Positions 1-7,365 of a DNA stretch of 16,941 bases are shown piece after piece. Below the pieces are notes generated by a model. It made no database searches and had not been told where the DNA came from. It worked only from the letters and a program-made list of their open reading frames with translations. A program made the translations under genes and the position numbers. The number at the start of each line of letters is the position of its first letter. The first letter of the stretch is position 1. The DNA is from Eudoraea sp. (GTDB lineage Bacteria > Bacteroidota > Bacteroidia > Flavobacteriales > Flavobacteriaceae), in NCBI GenBank assembly GCA_013041785.1, contig JABDRK010000254.1:1-16941 (forward strand). Reading direction: 5' to 3'.

Positions 1-336
1 GGGGTTGAGTCCCCTGTTTTCATGTACGACAACTATTCCCGGTAGTTTTCCTTTGGCTTCAGCTGGTCTTGATAGAAGCCCTTTGATTGTTCCTCCTCCT
101 TTAGGGGAATCATAGGTTATGAATTCGGATTTAAGTCGGGCATCATCCTGACCAACCTGAATTTTGTCGACGTAATTGGGAGAAATAAAACTCAACAAAG
201 AGGCCACGGTTAATCCGCCAATAGCGTACGTGGATAGTTTGTCAATAAATTGCCGGCGATTGATTCTATTGTGGGCATACTCGTCGTATAAATCAAATAC
301 TTCCTGACTCACTTGTTCTTTTCTGATCTTATCCAT
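1..336 (-). CDS. Dienelactone hydrolase family protein, N-terminal part (runs off the left edge)
   Basis: Translating the minus strand from the ATG at 334-336 gives an open frame of 112 codons to the window edge, so only the N-terminus is present. Residues 1-35 are charged and include the segment NRINRRQFIDKLSTYA. A hydrophobic stretch follows (GGLTVASLLSFI). Together these resemble a Tat-like or membrane-anchoring leader. The last part reads SPKGGGTIKGLLSRP and then GIVVVHENRGLNP. The HENRGLNP stretch is what I recognise from bacterial dienelactone hydrolase (carboxymethylenebutenolidase) family alpha/beta hydrolases. The nucleophile-Asp-His triad lies outside the window, so activity and substrate cannot be judged. 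It is the last of three closely spaced minus-strand genes, 54 bases after the aldehyde dehydrogenase. Family assignment is fairly secure; the physiological substrate is unknown. Confidence 0.8.
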   Translation of the reverse strand, partial: MDKIRKEQVSQEVFDLYDEYAHNRINRRQFIDKLSTYAIGGLTVASLLSFISPNYVDKIQVGQDDARLKSEFITYDSPKGGGTIKGLLSRPAEAKGKLPGIVVVHENRGLNP

Positions 337-390
337 CTAAATAATTTTCAACAAAAGGTACTGAAAATTACCAAATAGTTGCGCAGAAAT

Positions 391-1800
391 TTAAAACCAC
401 TTGATGGTAAGCTTAGCCAGCTTTTGCTTTATGTTGGTGTAAGGTGGGAAAAGTAATTCCATAGCACCTGGGGTATGCTGTCTAAGGATCGCCCTTTCGT
501 TGGAAAAGGCCCGGAAACCATAGAAACCGTGCGATTTCCCTATTCCACTGTTATTGGAACCACCAAAGGGAAGGTTGTGGTTGGCATAATGTACTATACT
601 GTTATTGATGCAGGTAGCCCCAGCCCGGGTATTTTGAATGATCTGATTAGCTGTTTTCTTGTTTTTGGTGTAAATATACAGGGCCAGTGGTTTTTCCTTT
701 TGGCTGATGAACTCAATGGCTTCCTCTGTGGTTTTAAAGGGTATGACAGGGAGGATGGGTCCAAAAATCTCTTCCTCCATGAGCAGGCTATCCCCGGGTG
801 GATTGATAACCAAGGTTGGAGGCAGGTAATTGTCAGCGCTTTCGGCTTTTTCCGTTGTCAGAATCTTTACACCTTTCTCCTCAGCATCTGCCAGATATTG
901 TGTCAGGCGTTTGTAGTGCTTTGAATTGACAATGCGGGCATAGGAATCTGACTGGGAAGGAGCTTCCGAAAACATAGTCTTAACTTGTTTTTGGAGTTCT
1001 CCAAGAAATGTTTCCTTAACTGATTCGTGGACCAGAAGATAATCCGGGGAAATACAGATTTGTCCGGCATTCATAAATTTCCCCCAGGCTATTTTCCGGG
1101 CTGCTGCCTTGAGATTTGCCGTTTTATCAACAATTGTTGGGGATTTCCCCCCTAATTCAAGGGTTACCGAGCTCAGATGCCCGGCGGCGGCCTGCATCAC
1201 CAGTTTCCCTACTTTGGGAGAACCTGTAAAAAAGATATGATTGAAGGGTAGTTTCAGCAGTTCCTGCGCAACCTCAACCTCACCTTCTATTAGAGCAACC
1301 TCATTCTCAGGAAAGACTTCCTGAACAATTTCCTTCATGACCGCTGAGGAATTGGGGGTCATTTCTGAAGGTTTTATGATAACGGTATTCCCGGCAGCAA
1401 TAGCGCTGATCAAAGGACCCAGGGTAAGGTTGAACGGGAAATTCCAGGGAGAGATGATCAGGCAGACTCCTTTAGGTTCATATTGTACCCAGGACGAACT
1501 CCCGATAAGGGCCATAGGTGTTTCTACGGCTTGTTTTCGCATCCAGGACTGCAACCGACTTCTGACAAACTTAATTTCTCCAATAATTTGGTAAACCTCT
1601 GTGAGGTCTGTTTCTGTAGGGGGTTTTTTAAAATCCTCATAAAGGGCCTTACGGATTTGGTCCCTATAGGTATACTCCACCGCGCGTTTTAAAGCATTTA
1701 GTTTTCGGATGCGGGCTTTAGCAGAAGTATTTCCAACGGTATATTGATTCTTGCGCTGTGCCTCAAAAAGCGGATAGAACTGGTTTTGTTTAATGTCCAT
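391..1800 (-). CDS. Aldehyde dehydrogenase, NAD(P)+-dependent, class 3 (ALDH3) type
   Basis: This 469-residue protein oxidises aldehydes to carboxylic acids with NAD(P)+. Visible signatures are PWNFPFN with Asn120, the cofactor-binding Lys143 (IIKPSE), the FTGSPKVG turn at 191-198, the general base Glu215 in LELGGKSP, the catalytic Cys249 in NAGQICI, Glu344 in EEIFGP, and PFGGSNNSG at 411-419. The short length and the PPYTNIKQKLAKL-type C-terminus ending in WF fit the ALDH3/YwdH/AlkH branch, which often handles fatty or aromatic aldehydes. The C-terminal tail may contact membrane. No signal peptide is visible, so it is probably cytoplasmic. It lies 39 bases downstream of the YpdA-like reductase on the same strand and upstream of the hydrolase, which suggests one transcript. 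A role in aldehyde or redox detoxification is inference; the natural substrate cannot be read from the sequence. Confidence 0.93.
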   Translation of the reverse strand: MDIKQNQFYPLFEAQRKNQYTVGNTSAKARIRKLNALKRAVEYTYRDQIRKALYEDFKKPPTETDLTEVYQIIGEIKFVRSRLQSWMRKQAVETPMALIGSSSWVQYEPKGVCLIISPWNFPFNLTLGPLISAIAAGNTVIIKPSEMTPNSSAVMKEIVQEVFPENEVALIEGEVEVAQELLKLPFNHIFFTGSPKVGKLVMQAAAGHLSSVTLELGGKSPTIVDKTANLKAAARKIAWGKFMNAGQICISPDYLLVHESVKETFLGELQKQVKTMFSEAPSQSDSYARIVNSKHYKRLTQYLADAEEKGVKILTTEKAESADNYLPPTLVINPPGDSLLMEEEIFGPILPVIPFKTTEEAIEFISQKEKPLALYIYTKNKKTANQIIQNTRAGATCINNSIVHYANHNLPFGGSNNSGIGKSHGFYGFRAFSNERAILRQHTPGAMELLFPPYTNIKQKLAKLTIKWF

Positions 1801-1839
1801 TATATAGATATTACCGTTGGAAAAGCAGGATTGTAGGAA

Positions 1840-2823
1840 TTAGATCGCTGCTGTCTGCTTTTTCTTTTTTAAGATGTCTGAAACGATCATTTTAGCATGG
1901 ATACGCGAATTTTCGATAAACCATTTGTGGGTTTCCATACCTCCGCAAATCACCCCGGCAAGATACAGGCCTTTAACATTGGTTTCCATGGTATCCTGAT
2001 TGTAGTCGGGCAACCGTTTGTCGTCTTTTGAAAGCTGTATCCCACATTGTTCCAGAAATGAAAAGTTGGGTTGATACCCGGTTAGGGCGAGGACAAAATC
2101 ATTTTCAAGTGTCAGTATTCCTTCCGGGGTCTCCACCAACAACTCGCCTTCCCGGATTTCTTTTACATTGGCGTTGAAATACGCTTTGATGCTTCCTTCT
2201 TCAATACGGTTGATAATATCAGGCCTTACCCAATACTTTACCCGGTGCCCTATTTCGGGCTCCCTGACGATCATGGTTACCTCGGCGCCTTTTCTCCAGC
2301 ACTCCAGTGCAGCATCAACTGCAGAATTGCTGGCACCAATTACCGCCAATTTCTGGCTGGCGTAGTAATGCGGATCGTTGTAGTAGTGCGATACTTTGGG
2401 AAGCTCTTCCCCGGGGATGTCCAATAAGTTGGGCAAATCGTAAAAACCAGTGGCAATGATGACCTTCCTGGCTTTGTAACCCCCTTTATCCGAGATGATA
2501 TTAAAGAGGCTGCCCTCCTTGTCTATGCTGCGTACTTTTTCAAACAGCTGGATATTGAGTTTGTTGGAAGTTACAATACGGCGGTAGTATTCAAGGGCTT
2601 CGTTCCTTTTAGGTTTGGCCTCTTTGCTGATAAAAGGGATCTCATCGATTTCAAGGCGCTCAGAGGACGAGAAAAACTGCATATTCACCGGGTAGTTGAA
2701 AAGCGAATTCACAATAGTACCCTTTTCCAAAATAAGGTATTTCAGCCCATTTTTTTTGGCTTCAAGCCCGCAGGCAATTCCAATTGGGCCTCCTCCAACA
2801 ATTAATACATCCAGGGTGTCCAT
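1840..2823 (-). CDS. ypdA: YpdA-family FAD-dependent NAD(P)H oxidoreductase (putative bacillithiol disulfide reductase)
   Basis: This 327-residue flavoprotein has a low-molecular-weight thioredoxin-reductase fold. The FAD-binding GGGPIG motif is at 10-15 and is followed by an acidic strand end (ILEKG). PVNMQFFSSSERL at 46-57 is typical of YpdA. IIATGF is at 122-127, the second Rossmann motif GASNSA at 163-168, and a C-terminal FAD segment (GLYLAGVICGG) near 285-295. There is no CxxC thioredoxin-reductase motif, which separates it from TrxB. Firmicute YpdA/Bdr reduces bacillithiol disulfide with NADPH. Its conserved Cys14 aligns here with Ile14, so that mechanism may not apply. The nearest upstream gene is divergent; the aldehyde dehydrogenase follows 39 bases downstream. 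Family is secure; the substrate is not. Confidence 0.85.
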   Translation of the reverse strand: MDTLDVLIVGGGPIGIACGLEAKKNGLKYLILEKGTIVNSLFNYPVNMQFFSSSERLEIDEIPFISKEAKPKRNEALEYYRRIVTSNKLNIQLFEKVRSIDKEGSLFNIISDKGGYKARKVIIATGFYDLPNLLDIPGEELPKVSHYYNDPHYYASQKLAVIGASNSAVDAALECWRKGAEVTMIVREPEIGHRVKYWVRPDIINRIEEGSIKAYFNANVKEIREGELLVETPEGILTLENDFVLALTGYQPNFSFLEQCGIQLSKDDKRLPDYNQDTMETNVKGLYLAGVICGGMETHKWFIENSRIHAKMIVSDILKKKKQTAAI

Positions 2824-2994
2824 GCGATAAATTCAAAAAGTAAAAGTACAACAGAAATTACAGCTTTAAAACCGAGGCCCCCGATTCGTCTATTATTACC
2901 CTAAAAATCAAAATATTAGGCTGGAATATGATTTTTGTCATTCTTTTTAGCACTGATTTAAATGATCTTTAGAATGAAATTAAAATTTAGCGTC

Positions 2995-3420
2995 ATGAAT
3001 GTGCAAGTAGCCGTACCGATATCGACCATAATGACTGACGAAGTAATTACTTTGAAGGCGAAAGATAGTCTCGATAAAGCAGAACATTTATTTAAGAAGC
3101 ACAAGATCCGGCATATTCCTGTTGTAGATAAAAAACGGCTGGTAGGGATGCTGAGTATGAACGACCTGTTGCGAATTAGTTTTGCAGACGGGGCCTATCG
3201 GGAAGAGGACAATATTTCCTCCAACATTTATGAAATGTTTACGATACCCCAGCTGATGCGTAATAAACTTACCACCGTAAGTTCGACCAATTCCATCAAG
3301 GAAGTTGCAGAAATCTTTGTAGAAAGTGAGTATCACTCCCTGCCCGTGGTAGATAATGATCGCTTAGTCGGTATTGTCACCACTACCGATTTAATTCAAT
3401 ACTTACTTAAAACGGATTAA
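2995..3420 (+). CDS. Two-CBS-domain protein
   Basis: This small cytoplasmic protein is essentially a tandem CBS (Bateman) module. Counting from the ATG at 2995 it has 141 residues. CBS1 begins at ISTIMTDEVITL and continues through KIRHIPVVDKKRLVGMLS to NDLLR. CBS2 begins at QLMRNKLTTVSS and ends with HSLPVVDNDRLVGIVTTTDLIQYLL. Such pairs bind adenine nucleotides (AMP, ATP, SAM), usually as regulatory modules; no effector domain is attached here. In-frame ATGs also occur at 2962 and 2974. I prefer 2995 because homologues as I recall them begin just before the first CBS strand, but the upstream starts cannot be excluded and no ribosome-binding site decides. Its stop codon overlaps that of the convergent rpe gene. 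The regulated partner is unknown. Confidence 0.88.
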   Translation: MNVQVAVPISTIMTDEVITLKAKDSLDKAEHLFKKHKIRHIPVVDKKRLVGMLSMNDLLRISFADGAYREEDNISSNIYEMFTIPQLMRNKLTTVSSTNSIKEVAEIFVESEYHSLPVVDNDRLVGIVTTTDLIQYLLKTD

Positions 3421-4079
3421 GGATTTACCAGGGTATTAAGTGCAGCAATAGCTTCAACCGGATTATCCGAGCGGAACACAAAACTTCCCGCCACAAGCAC
3501 GTCTGCGCCTGCTTTAGCCAGCTCTGAAGCATTTCCGGTACCCACACCACCATCAATTTCAATTAGCGTTTTTGAATTGGCCTCGCTGATCAGGGATTTC
3601 AATTGGCGCAATTTAACCAGCGTATGTGGAATGAATTTTTGCCCCCCGTATCCGGGATTTACGCTCATCAGACATACCAGGTCCACATCCTGTATAATGG
3701 ATTCCAAAACGTTTACAGGCGTATGTGGATTTATAGCAACCCCGGCTTTCATCCCCGCATTCTTTATCTTTTGCAGCGTCCTGTGCAGATGCGGACAGGC
3801 TTCGTAATGTACGGTGAGGATATCAGCTCCCAGATCTGCAAAAGTAGTGATGTAACGATCCGGATCCACAATCATCAGGTGTACATCCAGGGGCTTGGTA
3901 GCGTGCTGGGCAATGGCCTTGATCACGGGCATTCCATAAGAGATATTGGGTACGAATAAACCGTCCATAATATCCAAATGGTGCCAGTGCGCACCACTAT
4001 TATTAACCATTTCCACATCGCGTTGCAAGTTGCCAAAGTCCGCGGCAAGCAAAGAAGGAGCAATTTTAACGGGATCCAT
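3417..4079 (-). CDS. rpe: Ribulose-phosphate 3-epimerase
   Basis: Rpe interconverts D-ribulose 5-phosphate and D-xylulose 5-phosphate in the pentose phosphate pathway. The 220-residue length and beta/alpha-barrel layout match the family. Visible family features are KIAPSLLAADF (5-15), HLDIMDG with metal ligands His34 and Asp36 (34-40), DVHLM with His67 (65-69), VNPGYGGQKF (140-149) and EIDGG with Asp176 (174-178). Asp36 and Asp176 are the expected acid/base pair. I start it at the ATG at 4077-4079; a TTG codon directly before it could extend the frame by one residue but is unlikely. It is convergent with the CBS gene and shares 4 bases with it, and lies downstream of the TPR lipoprotein gene with a 69-base gap that holds a -7-like promoter element. 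Confidence 0.97.
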   Translation of the reverse strand: MDPVKIAPSLLAADFGNLQRDVEMVNNSGAHWHHLDIMDGLFVPNISYGMPVIKAIAQHATKPLDVHLMIVDPDRYITTFADLGADILTVHYEACPHLHRTLQKIKNAGMKAGVAINPHTPVNVLESIIQDVDLVCLMSVNPGYGGQKFIPHTLVKLRQLKSLISEANSKTLIEIDGGVGTGNASELAKAGADVLVAGSFVFRSDNPVEAIAALNTLVNP

Positions 4080-4102
4080 CAATCAGTAGAATTTTATGTT
4101 TG

Positions 4103-4110
4103 CAAAAGTA
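4103..4110 (-). promoter_or_regulatory. Putative Bacteroidota -7 promoter element for rpe
   Basis: The minus strand reads TACTTTTG, an exact match to the TAnnTTTG consensus of the primary Bacteroidota sigma factor. It lies 24 bases before the rpe ATG, giving a leader of roughly 18 bases. I see no TTG/TTTG at the usual -33 distance, so the call rests on one short element. Confidence 0.4.
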
Positions 4111-4148
4111 ATCAAACCCAGACTAAAATGAATACGCCCGGGGATTAT

Positions 4149-5135
4149 CTATTGTTTATTCTCGACAGTAATAGTTACATCCTTTAGCTTGTCTAACATG
4201 TCACTTTCCGCAGCGATATAGCCGAAAGAATTCCAGGTTTCTCCTTTTAGGATATTGCCAAGGCGCTCAATGCCCTCCTTTTCTTTTCCTTCACACACAT
4301 TCCAGTTGGCCAAACCATAAGCCACCGCATCCGAAGCTGAGGAGGATTCCTCTTTAGGTATAAGTTCTTCTTCTGAAAGCAAACCTTTGTAGAAAAGGCA
4401 GAGCTTGTGATAACTCATGTTTTCTATAATCTTAAGTTCGGGTGTAATTGGGAGCAGCAGACTATCGGCAAGGGCTTTGTTCCCAAGTCGCCTTTGGATC
4501 ATATACAGCCAGTGCGTACTGGAAACCAGATTATCATCATTAGAGCTGCTTTCCCTGCATTTAAAATAAGCTTCGTATGCCTTGGGGAAGTCCTGTTTCA
4601 GATAGTAGGCCAAACCTAAATGGTACCAGATATTGCCATGCAGGGTACTTACCGGGATATTCTGTGCATTGGGCATGCCATCGGGTTCTATTTCATTGGG
4701 TTTCCCGGCAATCAACTCAGAAGCTTTGGTCAGGTCTTCAATGGCCTTATCGAATTCCCGGATAGAAATATAGCGATGCCCCCGATGCCGGTAAATACGT
4801 TCATCTTCAGGAAATTTTCGAATACCCTCTGTGTAGATTTCGATCGCTTCCTGATACTGACCCAGATATGCCTTCCTGCGGCCGTACCAAATGAGTAAGT
4901 CGGCATTACCCGGTTCTTCTTCATAAGCGACTTTGGCCTCCTCATATTGCTGCATAAGTTTATCTGAAGGAGTTGATAGGGTATACACTTTGCCCAAAGG
5001 AGTTGTGAATTCCTGCTTGCTCGTTGTTTGTTCTGAAGTTTTTGGTTTACAGGAAGACAGGATCAGTAATCCGCACAATACCAGCAAGCCTATTTCGAGT
5101 TTATTTCCGCGACAATGTTTACTCTTTTTTTCCAT
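4149..5135 (-). CDS. TPR-repeat lipoprotein, function unknown
   Basis: This 328-residue secreted protein has a charged N-terminus, a hydrophobic segment (IGLLVLCGLLIL, about 15-26) and a lipobox LSSC with Cys29 as the lipidated residue. The residues after the cysteine are KPKT, not acidic, so no Bacteroidota surface-export signal is seen and a periplasmic location is more likely. TPR-like helix pairs are visible at about 78-111 (WYGRRKAYLGQYQEAIEIYTEGIRKFP), 112-145 (YRHRGHRYISIREFDKAIEDLTKA) and 167-200 (WYHLGLAYYLKQDFPKAYEAY). The C-terminal 120 residues have no motif I recognise. TPR proteins generally act as protein-binding scaffolds. It is divergent from the TIM-barrel lipoprotein; whether they cooperate is unknown. 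Confidence 0.88.
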   Translation of the reverse strand: MEKKSKHCRGNKLEIGLLVLCGLLILSSCKPKTSEQTTSKQEFTTPLGKVYTLSTPSDKLMQQYEEAKVAYEEEPGNADLLIWYGRRKAYLGQYQEAIEIYTEGIRKFPEDERIYRHRGHRYISIREFDKAIEDLTKASELIAGKPNEIEPDGMPNAQNIPVSTLHGNIWYHLGLAYYLKQDFPKAYEAYFKCRESSSNDDNLVSSTHWLYMIQRRLGNKALADSLLLPITPELKIIENMSYHKLCLFYKGLLSEEELIPKEESSSASDAVAYGLANWNVCEGKEKEGIERLGNILKGETWNSFGYIAAESDMLDKLKDVTITVENKQ

Positions 5136-5142
5136 GTTGATT

Positions 5143-5150
5143 AAAGATAA
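5143..5150 (-). promoter_or_regulatory. Possible -7 element for the TPR lipoprotein gene (one mismatch)
   Basis: The minus strand reads TATCTTTA, seven of eight positions of TAnnTTTG. It sits 7 bases before the ATG at 5135, which would give a nearly leaderless transcript. No -33 element is evident. Low confidence. Confidence 0.25.
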
Positions 5151-5177
5151 ACAATACCCGGATCATAGTATTTTGGA

Positions 5178-5211
5178 TTTGCTATTTCATACGGTTGGTT
5201 TTGTATCTTTA
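5178..5211 (+). promoter_or_regulatory. Possible -33/-7 promoter for the TIM-barrel lipoprotein gene
   Basis: TTTG at 5178-5181 and TATCTTTA at 5204-5211 are separated by 22 bases, which puts their starts 26 bases apart, as expected for Bacteroidota -33/-7 promoters. The -7 element has one mismatch (final A instead of G). Transcription would start near 5216, leaving a leader of about 25 bases before the ATG at 5242. Confidence 0.4.
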
Positions 5212-5241
5212 ATACATCACCCTCAATCAAATTTAAATAGC

Positions 5242-6201
5242 ATGGAAAGGCGCAAATTTTTCGGACAGGCAGCTGCAATTGGGTTAAGCACGGCCCTGGT
5301 GGGATGCACCACAAAAAAAGAATCCGGGTCGGAGGTAAAAACTTCCACCAAAAAAATCAAACATAACCCGATCGGTGTTTCTACCTATTCATTCTGGCAA
5401 TTCAACGGGCCCAAGGAAAATAGTCCCATAGAGGCCTGTATAGACAAGGCTGCTGCCATGGGTTTTGACGGAATCGAATTGCTGTTGGTTCAGATGGCTT
5501 CTGAAGAAAACAGCTATTTACAAAACTTAAAAAAGCGGGCATTTCATGCGGGCCTTGATATCATGGGATTCTCTACGCATCAGGGATTCCTGAATCCCTC
5601 CAGGGAATACCGTCAGGAAAATATAGATAAAACAATTCATCAGATAGAACTGGCCTATAAATTAGGTATTCCGACCATGCGTATCAATACCGGTCGCTGG
5701 GGAACTTCCGAAAATTTTGATGCTTTGATGGCTAATAAGGGCATTGAACCTGCTATTGAGGGCTATACAGACGAAGAAGGTTTTTCCTGGGTAATTGACT
5801 CTATTGAGCAGTGTATTCCCACGGCAGAACGATGTGGGGTGGTATTGGGACTGGAGAACCACTGGGGTCTGGGCAGGACAGCTGAAGGTGTTATGCGTAT
5901 TGTGAATGCCATTGACAGCCCCTGGTTGCAGGTTACTCTGGATACAGGAAATTTTCTGGAAAACCGGGAAGAACAACTGGCAACTTTAGCACCCCATGCT
6001 TACCTGATACAGGCGAAGACCTATTTTGGCGGGGGTAAATGGTACACTTTGGATATCGATTATGAGCAAATAGGTAAAATGATGCGTGACCTGAATTACC
6101 GGGGTTATGTCTCCCTGGAGTTTGAAGGCAACGAAGCCCCCGATACGGCAGTACCAAAAAGCCTGGAATTGCTTAGAAATTCCTTTTACTATGAAATATG
6201 A
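5242..6201 (+). CDS. Sugar phosphate isomerase/epimerase family TIM-barrel protein with twin-arginine lipoprotein signal
   Basis: The ATG at 5242 gives 319 residues. The N-terminus MERRKFFGQAAAIGLSTALVG followed by Cys22 combines a twin-arginine signal (RRKFF) with a lipobox (LVGC), so the folded protein is probably Tat-exported and lipid-anchored. The rest is an AP-endonuclease-2/xylose-isomerase-like TIM barrel: GVSTYSFWQF, MGFDGIELL with Glu79, RINTGRW, VVLGLENHWGL with Glu205, VTLDTGNF with Asp234, LIQAKTYF, and a terminal YRGYVSLEFEG with Glu293. The acidic residues at strand ends are the likely divalent-metal ligands. Family members isomerise or epimerise sugars or act on related polyols; the substrate cannot be read from sequence. 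The frame stays open upstream to about 4933, but that extension crosses the divergent gene and is rejected. It is convergent with rpoD across a shared terminator. Confidence 0.87.
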   Translation: MERRKFFGQAAAIGLSTALVGCTTKKESGSEVKTSTKKIKHNPIGVSTYSFWQFNGPKENSPIEACIDKAAAMGFDGIELLLVQMASEENSYLQNLKKRAFHAGLDIMGFSTHQGFLNPSREYRQENIDKTIHQIELAYKLGIPTMRINTGRWGTSENFDALMANKGIEPAIEGYTDEEGFSWVIDSIEQCIPTAERCGVVLGLENHWGLGRTAEGVMRIVNAIDSPWLQVTLDTGNFLENREEQLATLAPHAYLIQAKTYFGGGKWYTLDIDYEQIGKMMRDLNYRGYVSLEFEGNEAPDTAVPKSLELLRNSFYYEI

Positions 6202-6244
6202 TTGATAAAACCGGGTTATTCCTGAAGATTTGGCCCTAAATGAA

Positions 6245-6269
6245 AAACTCCGGTAATCAGCCGGAGTTT
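6245..6269. terminator. Intrinsic terminator between convergent TIM-barrel gene and rpoD
   Basis: A perfect 9-bp inverted repeat, AAACTCCGG at 6245-6253 with CCGGAGTTT at 6261-6269, encloses a 7-base loop. It begins 43 bases after the plus-strand stop codon at 6201. The plus-strand tail is TTTATT, and the minus-strand exit has a short U-run from the A-run at 6243-6247, so it can act in both directions. Confidence 0.75.
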
Positions 6270-6282
6270 ATTCATCAATCAA

Positions 6283-6318
6283 AAAACGAACAGTCATGAT
6301 AAACTGTTGTTACCGTTT
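6283..6318 (-). terminator. Candidate rpoD terminator (imperfect hairpin plus U-run)
   Basis: AACAGT (6289-6294) pairs with ACTGTT (6303-6308), and outside it AAACG (6284-6288) pairs with CGTTT (6314-6318), leaving a 5-base bulge at 6309-6313. Read on the minus strand it is followed by six Ts from the A-run at 6281-6286. It lies about 67 bases after the rpoD stop. The bulge makes it weaker than the hairpin at 6245-6269, which may serve instead. Confidence 0.4.
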
Positions 6319-6384
6319 ACAATTTACAATATTTATACCACTATTCCAATTGATATATGCATACTGTAAAAGGGGTAAAGACTG

Positions 6385-7248
6385 CTATCCCAGATAGGTC
6401 TTTAGAATCTTGCTGCGCGAAGTGTGTTTCAATCTTCGAATCGCTTTCTCTTTTATTTGTCGGACACGTTCCCGTGTAAGGTCAAAGGTTTCCCCAATCT
6501 CTTCCAGGGTCATTGAATGTTGACCGGCCAGTCCAAAATACAGCCTGATCACGTCCGCCTCACGGGGGGTCAGGGTTTCCAGTGCCCGTTCAATCTCTGT
6601 CCTCAGGGATTCGTGGAGCAATTCCTTATCCGGATTGGGGGATTCCCCACTGCGCAATACGTCATAGAGGTTGGAATCTTCCCCATCGATGAGGGGAGCA
6701 TCCATGGATACATGCCGGCCAGAGTTTTTCAGGGACTGTTTTACGTCCTCCACGGTCATATCCAGTTCTTTGGCAATTTCCTCGGCAGAGGGTACCCTTT
6801 CATGGGCCTGCTCCAGGAATGCAAAGGTTTTGTTGATCTTGTTGATCGAGCCGATCTTGTTGAGGGGAAGCCTAACAATACGAGATTGTTCAGCCAATGC
6901 CTGCAGGATCGATTGTCGAATCCACCAAACGGCATAGGAGATAAATTTAAATCCACGCGTTTCGTCAAAACGTTGTGCCGCTTTGATCAGACCCAAATTA
7001 CCTTCATTGATCAGATCAGGAAGGGTAAGCCCCTGGTTTTGATATTGTTTGGCAACCGAAACCACAAACCTCAGATTGGCCTTGGTGAGCTTTTCCAAAG
7101 CGGACTGATCGCCAGCTTTGATCCGCTGTGCCAATTCTACCTCTTCATCAGCGGTAATCAGGTCTACTTTCCCAATTTCCTGCAGATATTTGTCCAGAGA
7201 GGCGGTTTCCCTGTTGGTTACCTGTTTTGTAATCTTAAGTTGTCTCAT
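6385..7248 (-). CDS. rpoD: RNA polymerase primary sigma factor (RpoD/SigA), short Bacteroidota form
   Basis: This 287-residue sigma70 directs core polymerase to housekeeping promoters. It lacks the acidic region 1.1 and the non-conserved insertion of proteobacterial RpoD, which is usual for Bacteroidota. Region 1.2 spans about 17-45 ([25 protein letters not shown]). Region 2 is about 50-120, with the core-binding [18 protein letters not shown] and the melting/-10 helix [16 protein letters not shown] (99-114). Region 3 covers about 130-200. Region 4 ends with [15 protein letters not shown] and a helix-turn-helix ([28 protein letters not shown], about 247-274). In Bacteroides the orthologous sigma recognises TTTG near -33 and TAnnTTTG near -7; matching elements occur before several genes here. 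It is 168 bases downstream of pnp, separated by a strong terminator, so it needs its own promoter, which I could not identify. Confidence 0.97.
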   Translation of the reverse strand: MRQLKITKQVTNRETASLDKYLQEIGKVDLITADEEVELAQRIKAGDQSALEKLTKANLRFVVSVAKQYQNQGLTLPDLINEGNLGLIKAAQRFDETRGFKFISYAVWWIRQSILQALAEQSRIVRLPLNKIGSINKINKTFAFLEQAHERVPSAEEIAKELDMTVEDVKQSLKNSGRHVSMDAPLIDGEDSNLYDVLRSGESPNPDKELLHESLRTEIERALETLTPREADVIRLYFGLAGQHSMTLEEIGETFDLTRERVRQIKEKAIRRLKHTSRSKILKTYLG

Positions 7249-7365
7249 CTACAATTTTCTTTCTATTAAAGCCTATAGCATTGCTACTGCATATACTTAT
7301 ACGTAAAAAAGAGCTAAATGTTACAAATAGGTTACGAAAATTTAAGAATTATGTTAAATTATGTG

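Noticed and set aside
475..924. Plus-strand frame of about 149 codons opposite the aldehyde dehydrogenase
   Set aside because: Shadow of a well-supported gene on the other strand; no coding motif or plausible start signal.
4933..5241. N-terminal extension of the TIM-barrel gene upstream of 5242
   Set aside because: The extra ~100 residues overlap the divergent TPR lipoprotein gene antisense, and the protein from 5242 already has a complete Tat/lipoprotein signal at its N-terminus.
6517..7269. Long plus-strand frame (about 250 codons) opposite rpoD
   Set aside because: It is the antisense shadow of a strongly conserved gene, with no recognisable domain; its composition follows the rpoD codons.
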